A DNA stretch of 64,000 nt from Pandoraea terrigena (GTDB lineage Bacteria; Pseudomonadota; Gammaproteobacteria; Burkholderiales; Burkholderiaceae): NCBI RefSeq assembly GCF_902459705.1, contig NZ_CABPRU010000001.1, forward strand, positions 868,001 through 932,000, read 5' to 3'. Positions 10,575-19,826 of this stretch are shown here, one piece after another (position 1 is the stretch's first letter; every line of letters starts with the position of its first letter). The position numbers and the translations under genes were made by a program. Under the pieces are notes generated by a model, which did no database searches, was not told the origin of the DNA, and saw only the letters and a program-made list of their open reading frames with translations.

Positions 10575-11015
10575 ATGATGGAATGTCCGTTTTGCGCCGG
10601 AGACGGCGGCGAAGTCGTATGGCGCGACGATGCGCTGCGCGTGGTGCTCGCGAACGAGCGTGGCTACCCGGGCTTCGCGCGCGTGATCTGGCATGCGCAC
10701 GTCGCTGAAATGAGCGATTTGCCTTTGGCGGCGCGCGAGCACGTGATGCGCGCGGTGTTTGCGATCGAGACGGCCCAGCGCGGGGTCATGTCGCCGCACA
10801 AGGTCAACGTGGCGAGTCTGGGCAACATGGTGCCGCACGTGCATTGGCACGTGATCCCTCGATATCGTGACGACGTCCACTTTCCCGGCTCCGTCTGGAG
10901 CGCGCCGCAACGCGAGGTGCCGGCGGCGGTGCTCGCCGAGCGCGCGGCCGGGATGCCCGCCCTGCGCGAGGCGATCGTGGCGGAGTTGAACCGTCTCCCG
11001 GCTTGGCCGGCATGA
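10575..11015 (+). CDS. HIT family protein (nucleotide hydrolase/transferase)
   Basis: A 146-residue protein. The start MMECPFCAG is chosen because GAGGGGG sits just upstream; an upstream TTG/ATG pair at 10509-10514 lacks a site. HVHWHVIP is the catalytic histidine triad (H-x-H-x-H). The N-terminal CPFC pair is typical of a zinc-binding subset. HIT proteins hydrolyse AMP-linked or dinucleoside polyphosphate substrates. The next gene in the same direction encodes a DUF971 protein and then ubiE follows, an order I believe is common in Burkholderiaceae. Confidence 0.92.
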   Translation: MMECPFCAGDGGEVVWRDDALRVVLANERGYPGFARVIWHAHVAEMSDLPLAAREHVMRAVFAIETAQRGVMSPHKVNVASLGNMVPHVHWHVIPRYRDDVHFPGSVWSAPQREVPAAVLAERAAGMPALREAIVAELNRLPAWPA

Positions 11016-11093
11016 CCGTTGGGGCCTGAGCGGCTATACTGCCGGCCGATGTGTCGCATGTCGGCGCACCGACCGATTTTTTGGAGCAAGACC

Positions 11094-11507
11094 ATGGCTG
11101 GGCTTGAGAAAGACACGCCGATTCCCGTTTCCTTGACGCTGCATCGCACATCGAAGGTGCTGGAACTGGGCTACGAGGACGGCACACACTACCGCCTGCC
11201 GTTCGAATTCCTGCGCGTGCTCTCGCCGTCGGCGGAAGTGCGCGGCCACGGCCCGGGGCAGGAGACGCTGCAAACCGGCAAGCGTGACGTCGACCTGACC
11301 GGGCTCGAGCCGATCGGCAACTACGCCGTGCGCCCCGTGTTCTCGGATGGGCACGACACCGGCATCTATTCGTGGGATTACCTCTACGAGCTGTGTGTGC
11401 GTCAGGACGCACTGTGGCAGGAATACCTGGACAAGCTCGCGGCAGCGGGTGTCGATCGCGACACGCCGATGTCGTCGCCGGCTGCGGGTGGTTGCCACCA
11501 CCATTGA
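11094..11507 (+). CDS. DUF971 protein (gamma-butyrobetaine hydroxylase-like N-terminal domain)
   Basis: A 137-residue protein with TTGGAG upstream of the ATG. Residues 12-100 match the DUF971 fold, with ELGYEDGTHYRLPFEFLRVLS and VFSDGHDTGIYSWDYLYEL spanning its conserved core. In eukaryotes the domain is the N-terminal zinc-binding part of gamma-butyrobetaine hydroxylase. Stand-alone bacterial copies have been linked to iron-sulfur or Mrp-related functions but have no settled role. The chain ends in GGCHHH, a Cys/His cluster that may bind metal. It is 60 bases upstream of ubiE and probably in the same transcript. Confidence 0.85.
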   Translation: MAGLEKDTPIPVSLTLHRTSKVLELGYEDGTHYRLPFEFLRVLSPSAEVRGHGPGQETLQTGKRDVDLTGLEPIGNYAVRPVFSDGHDTGIYSWDYLYELCVRQDALWQEYLDKLAAAGVDRDTPMSSPAAGGCHHH

Positions 11508-11567
11508 GGCCCCGGCGGGGCGCACGTGGGTGTGTGGCGCCCGCTTACATGAATTTGGGAGATTGCA

Positions 11568-12302
11568 ATGGGCGAACAGACCCACTTCGGTTATGAAACC
11601 GTCGACGAGAAGGAAAAGGCCGGCAAGGTGGCCGAGGTATTCCACTCGGTCGCGAGCAAGTACGACATCATGAACGACCTGATGTCGGGCGGGCTGCACC
11701 GGATCTGGAAGGCCTTCACGATCGGACGCGCCGCCGTGCGCCCCGGCTTCAAGGTGCTCGATATCGCGGGCGGTACGGGCGACCTCTCGAAGGCGTTCGC
11801 GCGCGCGGCCGGCCCGACCGGCGAAGTCTGGCTCACCGACATCAACGAATCGATGCTGCGCGTGGGGCGCGATCGCCTGCTCGACGCGGGCATCGTCACG
11901 CCGACCCTGCTTTGCGACGCCGAAAAGCTGCCGTTCCCGTCGAACTATTTCGATGTGGTCACCGTGGCGTTCGGCCTGCGCAACATGACGCACAAGGACG
12001 CCGCGCTCGCCGAAATGCGCCGCGTCATCAAGCCGGGCGGCAAGGTCATGGTGCTGGAGTTCTCGAAAGTCTGGCAGCCGTTGGAGAAGGCGTACGACAC
12101 GTATTCGTTCAAGGTGCTGCCGTGGCTCGGTTCGCGCATCGCGGGCGATGCCGACAGCTACCGCTATCTGGCAGAGTCGATTCGCATGCACCCGGACCAG
12201 GAAACGCTCAAGACCCTCATGGAGCAGGCCGGTCTCGAACGCGTGGAATATCACAACTTGACCGCGGGGGTTGTCGCGCTGCATATCGGACGCAAATTCT
12301 GA
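11568..12302 (+). CDS. ubiE: Bifunctional demethylmenaquinone/2-methoxy-6-polyprenyl-1,4-benzoquinol C-methyltransferase
   Basis: A 244-residue SAM-dependent enzyme. It carries the UbiE signatures [17 protein letters not shown] near the N-terminus, the SAM-binding loop [12 protein letters not shown] near residue 65, and [12 protein letters not shown]. It adds the ring C-methyl group late in ubiquinone synthesis. A GGGAG site precedes the ATG. A hairpin at 12341-12374 likely ends its transcript. The ubiJ and ubiB genes follow after one interposed gene. Confidence 0.97.
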   Translation: MGEQTHFGYETVDEKEKAGKVAEVFHSVASKYDIMNDLMSGGLHRIWKAFTIGRAAVRPGFKVLDIAGGTGDLSKAFARAAGPTGEVWLTDINESMLRVGRDRLLDAGIVTPTLLCDAEKLPFPSNYFDVVTVAFGLRNMTHKDAALAEMRRVIKPGGKVMVLEFSKVWQPLEKAYDTYSFKVLPWLGSRIAGDADSYRYLAESIRMHPDQETLKTLMEQAGLERVEYHNLTAGVVALHIGRKF

Positions 12303-12340
12303 GTCTTCGCTCACTTGTCCGGCGCTGCCCAGCGCCCCAG

Positions 12341-12377
12341 CGCCCCGGAATGCGGAAAAAACCGCGCCGGGGCGTTT
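12341..12377 (+). terminator. Hairpin terminator after ubiE
   Basis: CGCCCCGG (12341-12348) pairs with CCGGGGCG (12367-12374), with an inner GCGG/CCGC stem and a short T-rich tail. Confidence 0.65.
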
Positions 12378-12517
12378 CTCTAAGAACAGGCTAATTTTGC
12401 TGTGGCAGAATCGGCCGTCGCTTCATTCGGTTTCAGTACGTAAAAAAGTGCTGAACCATTCCGGTTGACGCCTGTCAGTAGACAGCAACCTATAAACTCC
12501 ACGGAGAGACCAGAACG

Positions 12518-13489
12518 ATGTTCCAGTTCCTGAAAAACAAGCTGTTGTTGGGCGTGGTGGCCGGCGTAGTGGCGGTCGGCATGACGATCGCGGACGCCGA
12601 TGCCAAGCGCGTTGGCGGCGGCCGGAGCATCGGCAAGCAGTCCAGCACCGTGACGCAGCGCCAGCAAGCGCCGCAACAACCGTCGCAGGCCACGCCGGGC
12701 ACCGCGCCGCAGCAAGCCACCCCGGCGGCCGCCGGGGCTGGGGCCGCGGGCGCCGCCGCCAAGCCGGCCAACCGCTGGCTCGGCCCGATCGCCGGTCTGG
12801 CGGCCGGTCTCGGCATCGCCGCGCTGCTCTCGCACTTTGGCCTGGGCGGCGCGTTCGCCAGCATGATGGCCAACGTCATCGTGATCGCGCTGATCGCCTT
12901 CGCCGTGATGTGGCTCATCCGTCGCTTGCGCGGCAATAAGTCGCAGTCCCAGACGCCGGCCTATGCCGGCGCGGGTAGCGACGCGTCGAACAACACGCTG
13001 CGCCAGTCGTGGGACAGCCAGCCGCAACAATCGCCACAGCCGGCGTCGTCGTCTGCCGTGCCTGTCGCTGCCGGTGCTGCCGGTGCTGCCGGTGCCGCAG
13101 CCGCTCCGTTCGGTGTGCCGGACGGTTTCGATGTCGACGGTTTCCTGCGCAGCGCCAAGGTGTACTTCAACCGTCTGCAAGCCGCCTGGGACAAGGGCGA
13201 TCAGGCCGATATCAACGAGTTCACCACGCCGCAGATGTTTGCGGAAATCAAGATGGACCTCGAAGAGCGGGGCAAGTCGGCCAACCGCACGGACGTCGTG
13301 CAACTGAATGCGGAACTGCTCGGCATCGAGGCATCGGCTGTCGAGTACGTGGCAAGCGTTCGCTTCTCGGGCCTGATTCGCGAAGCCGAGGGTGCGCCGG
13401 CCGAGTCGTTCAACGAGGTGTGGAACCTGACCAAGCCGGCGACCGGCAACGGTGGCTGGGTGCTCGCCGGGATTCAGCAGCTCAGCTAA
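12518..13489 (+). CDS. Tim44-like domain membrane protein
   Basis: A 323-residue protein. It has an N-terminal hydrophobic segment that could be a signal or anchor (LLLGVVAGVVAVGM), a Gln/Pro/Ala-rich linker, a hydrophobic pair spanning about residues 88-130, a second Ala/Gln-rich linker, and a C-terminal Tim44-like domain from about residue 200 (DGFLRSAKVYFNRLQAAWD). The fold is shared with mitochondrial Tim44 and ribosomal protein bL45m. Bacterial versions are membrane proteins of uncertain function. A hairpin terminator follows. It sits between ubiE and ubiJ, where many proteobacteria have no gene. Confidence 0.88.
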   Translation: MFQFLKNKLLLGVVAGVVAVGMTIADADAKRVGGGRSIGKQSSTVTQRQQAPQQPSQATPGTAPQQATPAAAGAGAAGAAAKPANRWLGPIAGLAAGLGIAALLSHFGLGGAFASMMANVIVIALIAFAVMWLIRRLRGNKSQSQTPAYAGAGSDASNNTLRQSWDSQPQQSPQPASSSAVPVAAGAAGAAGAAAAPFGVPDGFDVDGFLRSAKVYFNRLQAAWDKGDQADINEFTTPQMFAEIKMDLEERGKSANRTDVVQLNAELLGIEASAVEYVASVRFSGLIREAEGAPAESFNEVWNLTKPATGNGGWVLAGIQQLS

Positions 13490-13526
13490 GCGCCCGACGT
13501 TTTTGCCGTAACCTGCCTTACAATGA

Positions 13527-13561
13527 GAGCCCGCGTCAGAAGCGCGGGCTCTTTTGTTTTT
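13527..13561 (+). terminator. Intrinsic terminator after the Tim44-like gene
   Basis: GAGCCCGCG (13527-13535) pairs with CGCGGGCTC (13543-13551) around a 7-base loop, followed by a T-rich tail. Confidence 0.85.
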
Positions 13562-13634
13562 GCCGTCCGCCGATCGTTGCCGGGCGGCGTCTTTCGGTAC
13601 GATCGGCGCTCCTCGCCGGCCGGCCGCCAAGCTC

Positions 13635-14270
13635 ATGACCGTAGCCGCCAAAGCCTTTGCCGCCACCGTGAACCACTTGCTCGCCCGCGAACCGTGGGCG
13701 CGCGACCGTCTGCGCCATCACATCGGCGCATCTGCCCGGCTGGCGATGTCGGCCATCGACCTGCGTCTGCGCGTGGGCGATGACGGCTACCTGGCCGCCG
13801 CCGATGCCGACCTGCCTTGCGATGTCAGCATCTCGGTGCCGCCGGCCGCGCTGGCCGATTTCGCGGGGGGCGGCCAGGCCGCCGTCATGCGGCACGTCAA
13901 GATCGAAGGCGATGCCGAATTTGCCAACACGGTTTCGTACCTCGCCCAGCATCTGCGCTGGGAGGTGGCCGAAGACCTGAGCAAGGTGATCGGCGACGCC
14001 GCGGCACACCGGGTGACCGAGACCGGCAAGGCGGCCGTGGCCACGGCGCGACGCACGGGCGGCACGCTGGCGCGCTCGCTCGCCGATTACCTCGTGGAAG
14101 AAAACCCGCTGCTGGTCGGGCGCGGGCGCCTCGAAGCGATGCGCGCCGGTATCGGTACGCTGCGCGACGATCTGGCGCGGCTGGAAAAGCGCCTCGAGAA
14201 GCTTGAACGCCGCACGGGCGGACGCGACGGCACGCCTGCCTCGGCAACTCACCCCCACGGAGGCCGCTGA
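13635..14270 (+). CDS. ubiJ: Ubiquinone biosynthesis accessory factor UbiJ (SCP2 domain)
   Basis: A 211-residue protein starting MTVAAKAFAATVNHLL. The N-terminal half is an SCP2-type sterol-carrier domain; the C-terminal part ends in a charged helix (LRDDLARLEKRLEKLERR), as in E. coli UbiJ. UbiJ binds ubiquinone intermediates and, with UbiK, supports the soluble Ubi complex. Identity rests on weak sequence likeness combined with its place directly before ubiB, with 3 bases between them. Confidence 0.9.
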   Translation: MTVAAKAFAATVNHLLAREPWARDRLRHHIGASARLAMSAIDLRLRVGDDGYLAAADADLPCDVSISVPPAALADFAGGGQAAVMRHVKIEGDAEFANTVSYLAQHLRWEVAEDLSKVIGDAAAHRVTETGKAAVATARRTGGTLARSLADYLVEENPLLVGRGRLEAMRAGIGTLRDDLARLEKRLEKLERRTGGRDGTPASATHPHGGR

Positions 14271-14273
14271 CCG

Positions 14274-15839
14274 ATGCGCCTCCTGCGTCTGATCAAGATC
14301 TTTTTCGTCTGCTATCGATACGGGCTCGACGAGCTGGTGCTATCGAGCATCCCCCATCCCCTCGCGCGAGGGCTGCTGCGCGTGTTGTCGTTCGGGCGCG
14401 GTGGACTCAAAGCCCCGCGCGGGGAGCGCTTGCGCCTCGCGCTCGAATCGCTCGGTCCGATTTTCGTGAAGTTCGGGCAGGTGCTCTCGACGCGTCGCGA
14501 TCTGATGCCGCCCGATATCGCCCAGGAACTGGCGCGTCTGCAGGACCAGGTGCCGCCGTTCGATCCAGACGTTGCTCGCGCGAGCATCGAGAAGTCACTG
14601 GGCCACCCGCTCGAAGACGTCTTCGTGGAATTCGAGCGCACGCCGGTCGCGAGCGCCTCGATCGCGCAGGTGCACTTTGCTCGCGTTCGCGACGGCGAGC
14701 ATGCCGGCAAGGAAGTGGCGGTCAAGGTGCTGCGCCCGAACATGCTCGGCGTGATCGACAGCGATCTGGCGCTCATGCGCGATCTCGCCGGCTGGGTCGA
14801 GCGGTTGTGGCCGGACGGCAAGCGGTTGAAGCCGCGTGAGGTGGTCGCCGAGTTCGACAAGTATCTGCACGATGAACTCGACCTGATGCGCGAAGCCGCC
14901 AACGCCGCGCAACTTCGTCGCAACTTCATCGACTCGGGCATGCTGATGGTGCCCGAGATTTATTGGGAATTCAGCGCCAGTTCCGTCCTTGTGATGGAGC
15001 GCATGCGCGGGGTGCCGATCAGCCAGATCGAGGTGCTGCGCAAGGCGGGCGTCGACCTCAAGAAGCTCGCGCGAGAGGGCGTCGAGATCTTCTTCACCCA
15101 GTTCCTGCGTGACGGCTTCTTCCACGCCGACATGCATCCGGGAAACATCCTGGTCAGCCTCGACCCGGCGACGTTCGGCCGGTATATCGCGCTCGACTGC
15201 GGTATCGTCGGTGCGCTGTCCGAATTCGACAAGAACTACCTCGCCCAGAACTTCCTCGCGTTCTTCCGCCGCGACTATCATCGGGTCGCCTCGCTGCACC
15301 TGGAGTCGGGCTGGGTGCCGGCGGATACGCGCGTCGAGGAACTCGAAGGCGCGATTCGCGCCGTCTGCGAGCCATACTTCGACCGGCCGCTCAAGGAGAT
15401 CTCGCTAGGGCTGGTGCTTATGCGTTTGTTCCAGACGTCGCGCCGCTTCAACGTCGAGATCCAGCCGCAGCTCGTGCTGCTGCAAAAGACGCTGCTCAAT
15501 ATCGAAGGCCTCGGTCGTCAGCTCGACCCCGATCTGGATTTGTGGAAAACCGCCAAGCCATTCCTCGAACGGTGGATGGCCGAGCAGATCGGCCCGCGCG
15601 GCTGGCTCGAACGACTCAAGGCCGAAATGCCGCAGTGGAGCAAGACGATGCCACAACTGCCGCGGCTCATCCATCAGGCGCTCGCCGCGCACGCGCGTCC
15701 TCAGGACGACACCCTGATGCTCGCGTTGCTGCAGGAGCAACGCTACACCAACCGGTTGCTGACGGGCGCGTTCTGTCTGGTGGGCGGGATCGCCATCGGC
15801 GTGTTGACGGCGTTCATCTGGCTCTACGGCGGATTTTGA
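14274..15839 (+). CDS. ubiB: Ubiquinone biosynthesis regulatory kinase-like ATPase
   Basis: A 521-residue ABC1/ADCK-family protein. It carries the N-terminal KxGQ motif ([19 protein letters not shown]), the family Ala-rich loop ([13 protein letters not shown]), the invariant Lys in AVKVLRP and the metal-binding DFG-like region ([12 protein letters not shown]). A hydrophobic C-terminus ([20 protein letters not shown]) anchors it to the membrane. UbiB is needed for aerobic ubiquinone synthesis and is thought to help extract lipid intermediates. It forms an operon with ubiJ. Confidence 0.97.
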   Translation: MRLLRLIKIFFVCYRYGLDELVLSSIPHPLARGLLRVLSFGRGGLKAPRGERLRLALESLGPIFVKFGQVLSTRRDLMPPDIAQELARLQDQVPPFDPDVARASIEKSLGHPLEDVFVEFERTPVASASIAQVHFARVRDGEHAGKEVAVKVLRPNMLGVIDSDLALMRDLAGWVERLWPDGKRLKPREVVAEFDKYLHDELDLMREAANAAQLRRNFIDSGMLMVPEIYWEFSASSVLVMERMRGVPISQIEVLRKAGVDLKKLAREGVEIFFTQFLRDGFFHADMHPGNILVSLDPATFGRYIALDCGIVGALSEFDKNYLAQNFLAFFRRDYHRVASLHLESGWVPADTRVEELEGAIRAVCEPYFDRPLKEISLGLVLMRLFQTSRRFNVEIQPQLVLLQKTLLNIEGLGRQLDPDLDLWKTAKPFLERWMAEQIGPRGWLERLKAEMPQWSKTMPQLPRLIHQALAAHARPQDDTLMLALLQEQRYTNRLLTGAFCLVGGIAIGVLTAFIWLYGGF

Positions 15840-15856
15840 AAGAATGGGAGGCCGCG

Positions 15857-16543
15857 GTGTCCATCGTCCAACAGTCTCACGTCGCATTCGCCGCCCCGCG
15901 CGACGATGACCGCCCGGAGACGGGCGGTGCGCCGACGGTGCCAACGGTCCCGTCGTTCTCACATCGCGATCCATCGCGCGCGGAATTCTGGGACGAGCGC
16001 TTTGCGAACGCCTTCATGCCCTGGGACGCGGCTGGGGTCCCGAACGCGCTGCGAGACTTCGTGGCGGGCGAGGGCGTACCACGCGCCACGCTGATCCCGG
16101 GCTGCGGCTCGGCGTATGAGGCTGCGTGGCTCGACGCACAAGGCTGGCCGGTGCGGGCCATCGACTTCTCGGCGACCGCCGTTGCGTCAGCGAAGGCGCG
16201 GCTCGGTCGGCAGGCCGCGCTCGTCGAACAGGCCGATTTCTTTACTTATGCGCCGCCGTTCGCACTCGAGGTGATCTACGAGCGGGCGTTTCTCTGCGCC
16301 TTGCCTCGAACGCTCTGGCAGGACTATGCACGCCGGATGGCGCAACTGCTGCCGCAAGGCGGACGCCTGGCCGGGCTTTTCTTCCTTAGGGAAACGCACA
16401 AGGGCCCGCCGTTCGGCATTGCGCCAGACGCCCTCGACGCGCTGCTCCGCGATGACTTTGTCTGCGAGGCGGATCGGCTTGTCGACGACTCGGTACCCGT
16501 CTTCGCTGGCGCTGAACACTGGATGATCTGGCGCCGGCGCTGA
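15857..16543 (+). CDS. TPMT/thiol methyltransferase family SAM-dependent methyltransferase
   Basis: A 228-residue protein starting at GTG 15857, chosen for GGGAGG just upstream. It carries AEFWDERF and MPWDAAGVPNAL, the N-terminal marks of the TPMT (thiopurine or halide/thiol methyltransferase) family, then the SAM loop LIPGCGSAYEAAWL and the acidic motif AIDFS. These enzymes methylate sulfur, selenium or halide acceptors in detoxification. It is 17 bases after ubiB and may be read with it. The natural substrate is unknown. Confidence 0.85.
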   Translation: MSIVQQSHVAFAAPRDDDRPETGGAPTVPTVPSFSHRDPSRAEFWDERFANAFMPWDAAGVPNALRDFVAGEGVPRATLIPGCGSAYEAAWLDAQGWPVRAIDFSATAVASAKARLGRQAALVEQADFFTYAPPFALEVIYERAFLCALPRTLWQDYARRMAQLLPQGGRLAGLFFLRETHKGPPFGIAPDALDALLRDDFVCEADRLVDDSVPVFAGAEHWMIWRRR

Positions 16544-16886
16544 GTCTGGGACGCCTATTTTTACGGGTCGGGGGTGACCGCGCACTGGGACCATCGGCGT
16601 GCAACGTCCCCCCAGAAGCTAGGCAATTCTCGATATTTGCCGTCATCGAACACCGCTGTCGTGATTTTCCTCCCCGCGTGGCGCTCGCACCGCTATAATC
16701 GGCCGAAATTTTTTCGCCAGGTGGCAAAAGCGGGCATAGAAAGGCGCGTCATCGCATCGGCCCCGTCATGCACGACCTGATTTTTTGTTGCCCGGAAGGC
16801 TGCGGCCCAAGGCACGGCATCGTTCGCTTGCGCAGCTGAACGGCCTTTTGTGGCCGGATCACGCGTAACGCCGACGCCGCCACGCC
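16544..16886. other. 343-base intergenic region before the symporter gene
   Basis: No believable gene. TATAAT at 16694-16699 is a possible -10 for the symporter gene, without a clear -35. A small stem (CGGCC/GGCCG) lies near 16840-16855. Only a short, featureless open frame is present. Confidence 0.4.
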
Positions 16887-16922
16887 ATGACCGCCGCCCT
16901 CGGGATTGGCGGGGGCCGCGAT

Positions 16923-18368
16923 ATGCTGATCTGGTTTGTCATTCTGTATTGGGTCATTTCGGTGGCCATCGGGCTGTTGGCCGCCCTCAAGGTCCGCAAC
17001 ACCAAGGATTTCACCGTCGCCGGCCGTCGCCTGCCCTACGGTATGGTCATCGCCGTGGTGTTCGCCACGTGGTTCGGCTCGGAGGCGGTGCTCGGCATTC
17101 CTGCGACCTTCCTCGGCGAAGGGTTGCGCGGCGTGGTCTCGGATCCGTTCGGTTCATCGATGTGCCTGGTGCTCGTCGGCATGTTCTTCGCCCGCAAGCT
17201 GTATCGCATGAACCTCATGACGATCGGCGATTTCTACAAGCTCAAGTACAACCGTACCGTCGAAGTGGTGACGAGTATCGCCATCGTGATCTCATACCTC
17301 GGCTGGGTCGGCGCGCAGATCAAGGCGCTGGGACTCGTGTTTCACGCGGTATCCGGCGGCGCGATGTCCGAGCCCACCGGCATGATCATCGGCGCGGTCT
17401 CGGTACTGGCCTACACACTGCTCGGCGGCATGATCTCAGTGGCCGTGACCGACGTCATCCAGATGATCATCATCGTCGTGGGGCTCGTGTACATCGCCGT
17501 GCAAGTCTCCGGCATGGTGCCGGGTGGGGCGAGCGCGGTGATCGCGCACGCAGCGGAGGCCGGCAAGTTCGTGTTCCTGCCGGCGTTGAATCCGGCGGAT
17601 GTCCTGGCGTTCATTGCGGCGGGCATCACCATGATGTTCGGCTCGATTCCGCAGCAGGACGTGTTCCAGCGCGTGATGTCGTCCAAGTCGGAAAATGTGG
17701 CCGTCGCCGGTTCGGTCACGGGGGGCGTGCTGTACTTCTTCTTCACGTTCATCCCGATCTTCCTGGCCTACTCGGCGTTGCTGATCGCCCCTTCGATGGT
17801 GCAGAAGTACATCGGCACCGATCCGCAGCAGATTCTTCCGCAGTTGGTGCTCACTAGCGTGCCGGTCATCGCGCAGGTGATGTTCTTCGGCGCGCTCCTC
17901 TCGGCCATCAAGAGCTGCGCATCGGCCACGCTGCTGGCGCCGTCGGTGACCTTCGCCGAGAACATCGTCCGCCCGATGCTGCGGGGCCGGATCGACGACA
18001 AGCACTTGCTGCGCCTGATGCGTATTGTCGTGCTGTGCTTCACGGCGCTTGTGCTGGTGTATGCGCTGAATTCCACGGCGTCGATCTTCCACATGGTCGA
18101 GAGCGCGTACAAGGTCACGCTGGTCTGCTGCTTCGTGCCGCTGGCGTTCGGCCTGTACTGGAAGCGTTCGAGTTCGCTGGGCGGCACGCTGGCCGTGCTC
18201 TGCGGCCTGGGCGTCTGGATTGGCTGCGAATGGCTGGCGCCCGATGCCGTGGTGCCGGCGCAGTTGGCGGGCCTGGCGGCCTCGATCGCCGGCATGGTCG
18301 TCGGCTCGCTCCTCCAGCCCAACGCGGCGCGTAAGCGCTCGCCTGAGCCGCGGGTGTCGACGGTCTGA
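16923..18368 (+). CDS. Sodium:solute symporter (SSS family)
   Basis: A 481-residue membrane protein if begun at MLIWFVILYW; an ATG at 16887 would add 12 residues, and neither start has a good ribosome-binding site. About 13 hydrophobic segments are visible. NTKDFTVAGRRLP and the following ATWFGSEAVLGIPATF segment are typical of the SSS family, which uses the Na+ gradient to import sugars, amino acids, carboxylates or similar compounds. KSCASATLLAPS in the second half matches the conserved Na+-site region. The substrate cannot be assigned and no catabolic gene is adjacent. Confidence 0.9.
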   Translation: MLIWFVILYWVISVAIGLLAALKVRNTKDFTVAGRRLPYGMVIAVVFATWFGSEAVLGIPATFLGEGLRGVVSDPFGSSMCLVLVGMFFARKLYRMNLMTIGDFYKLKYNRTVEVVTSIAIVISYLGWVGAQIKALGLVFHAVSGGAMSEPTGMIIGAVSVLAYTLLGGMISVAVTDVIQMIIIVVGLVYIAVQVSGMVPGGASAVIAHAAEAGKFVFLPALNPADVLAFIAAGITMMFGSIPQQDVFQRVMSSKSENVAVAGSVTGGVLYFFFTFIPIFLAYSALLIAPSMVQKYIGTDPQQILPQLVLTSVPVIAQVMFFGALLSAIKSCASATLLAPSVTFAENIVRPMLRGRIDDKHLLRLMRIVVLCFTALVLVYALNSTASIFHMVESAYKVTLVCCFVPLAFGLYWKRSSSLGGTLAVLCGLGVWIGCEWLAPDAVVPAQLAGLAASIAGMVVGSLLQPNAARKRSPEPRVSTV

Positions 18369-18669
18369 CGACCCGCGCCGGTGTCAGGTCGGGACGGAAG
18401 ACGCCAGCTGACATGCGCCCCATTCGACGGGACTGCTGGCAGAGCGTTGGCGATGACGCATTGGGCCGTAAAAGGGTGGCACGGGGGCCCTTTTCCATCT
18501 GTTGGCGGTCGGTGCTCCCGCCGGAAAGCCTTCCGCTACGTGGAATGCAGTCACGGGCCGCCTTGATCTTCGGACGTTGCGGCCCCATATATCGCTGGAC
18601 AAATCCCGAAAGCCTTGTGAAGCGGTTATAATTCAAGGCTTTGCGCGCCTTTTTCCGTCAGAAAGTACC
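18369..18669. other. 301-base intergenic region before fmdB
   Basis: No convincing gene. TATAAT at 18627-18632 is a probable -10 element 38 bases before the FmdB start; the -35 is not clear. Confidence 0.4.
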
Positions 18670-19011
18670 ATGCCTATCTATGCCTATCGTTGCGAAACAT
18701 GCGGTTTCGCCAAGGATGTGCTTCAAAAAATGAGCGATGATCCGCTCTCCCAGTGCCCGGAATGCGGCAAGGACACGTTTCGCAAGCAGGTCACCGCGGC
18801 CGGGTTCCAGCTCAAGGGTTCGGGGTGGTATGTGACCGATTTCCGTGGCGGTTCGGGCGGCACGAGCGCACCGGCTGCGGCGGCGGCATCAAGCGCGCCG
18901 GCGGCGGCGTCGGGAGACAACGCGTCGTCGTCCTCGGCGGCCTCGTCGTCCGGCGGCGAGTCGTCGAGCGCGCCGGCGGCAAGCTGTGGCGGCGGTTGCG
19001 CCTGCCACTGA
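18670..19011 (+). CDS. FmdB-family zinc-ribbon protein
   Basis: A 113-residue protein. The first 58 residues are the FmdB/CxxC_CxxC_SSSS zinc ribbon: MPIYAYRCETCG (Cys8, Cys11) and QCPECGKD (Cys29, Cys32). The rest is a low-complexity Ala/Ser/Gly tail ending in SCGGGCACH, a second Cys/His cluster. FmdB-type proteins are small putative regulators or chaperones without a settled role. It begins a run with the DUF502 gene and aspS, a neighbourhood common in betaproteobacteria. Confidence 0.88.
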   Translation: MPIYAYRCETCGFAKDVLQKMSDDPLSQCPECGKDTFRKQVTAAGFQLKGSGWYVTDFRGGSGGTSAPAAAAASSAPAAASGDNASSSSAASSSGGESSSAPAASCGGGCACH

Positions 19012-19133
19012 CACTGAGATAGAGCGTGCGGTGCGCGTGCAGGCCCGGCGGCCCGGCGCGTGCTGGGACCGCGCGCTGAAATGCTGATATGCCCGCTGAC
19101 ACCCCGTAGTTGCCCACATTCGCGAGCCCTGCC

Positions 19134-19778
19134 ATGCGCGTCAAAAAACCCGCGTTGAAGACGATTTTCCTCACCGGCCTGCTGGTGCTGGTGCCTCTCG
19201 CCATCACGCTCTGGGTGCTCGGCCTGATCATCGGCACGATGGACCAGACCTTGCTGCTGCTGCCCGACGACTGGCAGCCGTCGCACCTCATCGGCATGCG
19301 CGTGCCCGGCTTCGGCGTGGTGGTGACGCTTGCGTTCGTGTTCGTCGTCGGTCTTCTGGCGCATAATTTCATCGGCCAGAAGCTGGTCGGCTGGTGGGAA
19401 GCCATCCTGACGCGCATTCCCATCGTCGGACCGCTGTATGGCAGCGTCAAGCAGGTGTCCGACACCTTGCTTTCCAGCAACGGCAACGCGTTTCGCAAGG
19501 CGTTGCTCGTGCGGTATCCGCACGCGGACGCCTGGACCATCGCCTTCCTGACCGGCGCGCCAGGGGGCGACGTGGTCAATCACTTGCAGGGCGAGTACGT
19601 CAGCGTCTATGTCCCCACGACGCCGAACCCGACGTCAGGCTTCTTCCTGATGATGCGGACGAGCGACGTGATCGAACTCGACATGACGGTCGACGCCGCC
19701 CTCAAGTACATCGTATCGATGGGCGTGGTGGCGCCCGCCCACAACCCGCGCCAGCAACGTCCCGGCCCGCTCCTCTGA
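19134..19778 (+). CDS. DUF502 membrane protein
   Basis: A 214-residue protein starting MRVKKPALKTIFLTG. Two N-terminal membrane segments (about residues 10-32 and 60-85) are followed by a soluble domain containing RIPIVGPLYGSVKQV, the family's most conserved stretch, and FFLMMRTSDVIELDM. DUF502 proteins are widespread and of unknown function. The gene lies 48 bases before aspS in the same direction. Confidence 0.88.
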   Translation: MRVKKPALKTIFLTGLLVLVPLAITLWVLGLIIGTMDQTLLLLPDDWQPSHLIGMRVPGFGVVVTLAFVFVVGLLAHNFIGQKLVGWWEAILTRIPIVGPLYGSVKQVSDTLLSSNGNAFRKALLVRYPHADAWTIAFLTGAPGGDVVNHLQGEYVSVYVPTTPNPTSGFFLMMRTSDVIELDMTVDAALKYIVSMGVVAPAHNPRQQRPGPLL

Positions 19779-19826
19779 GCCACCGGGAATCGCCGGCGCC
19801 ATTTTTTTGAAAATCGGAACAGCAAA

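Noticed and set aside
16574-16780. Small protein gene before the symporter
   Set aside because: No ribosome-binding site, no recognisable motif, and it spans the likely promoter.
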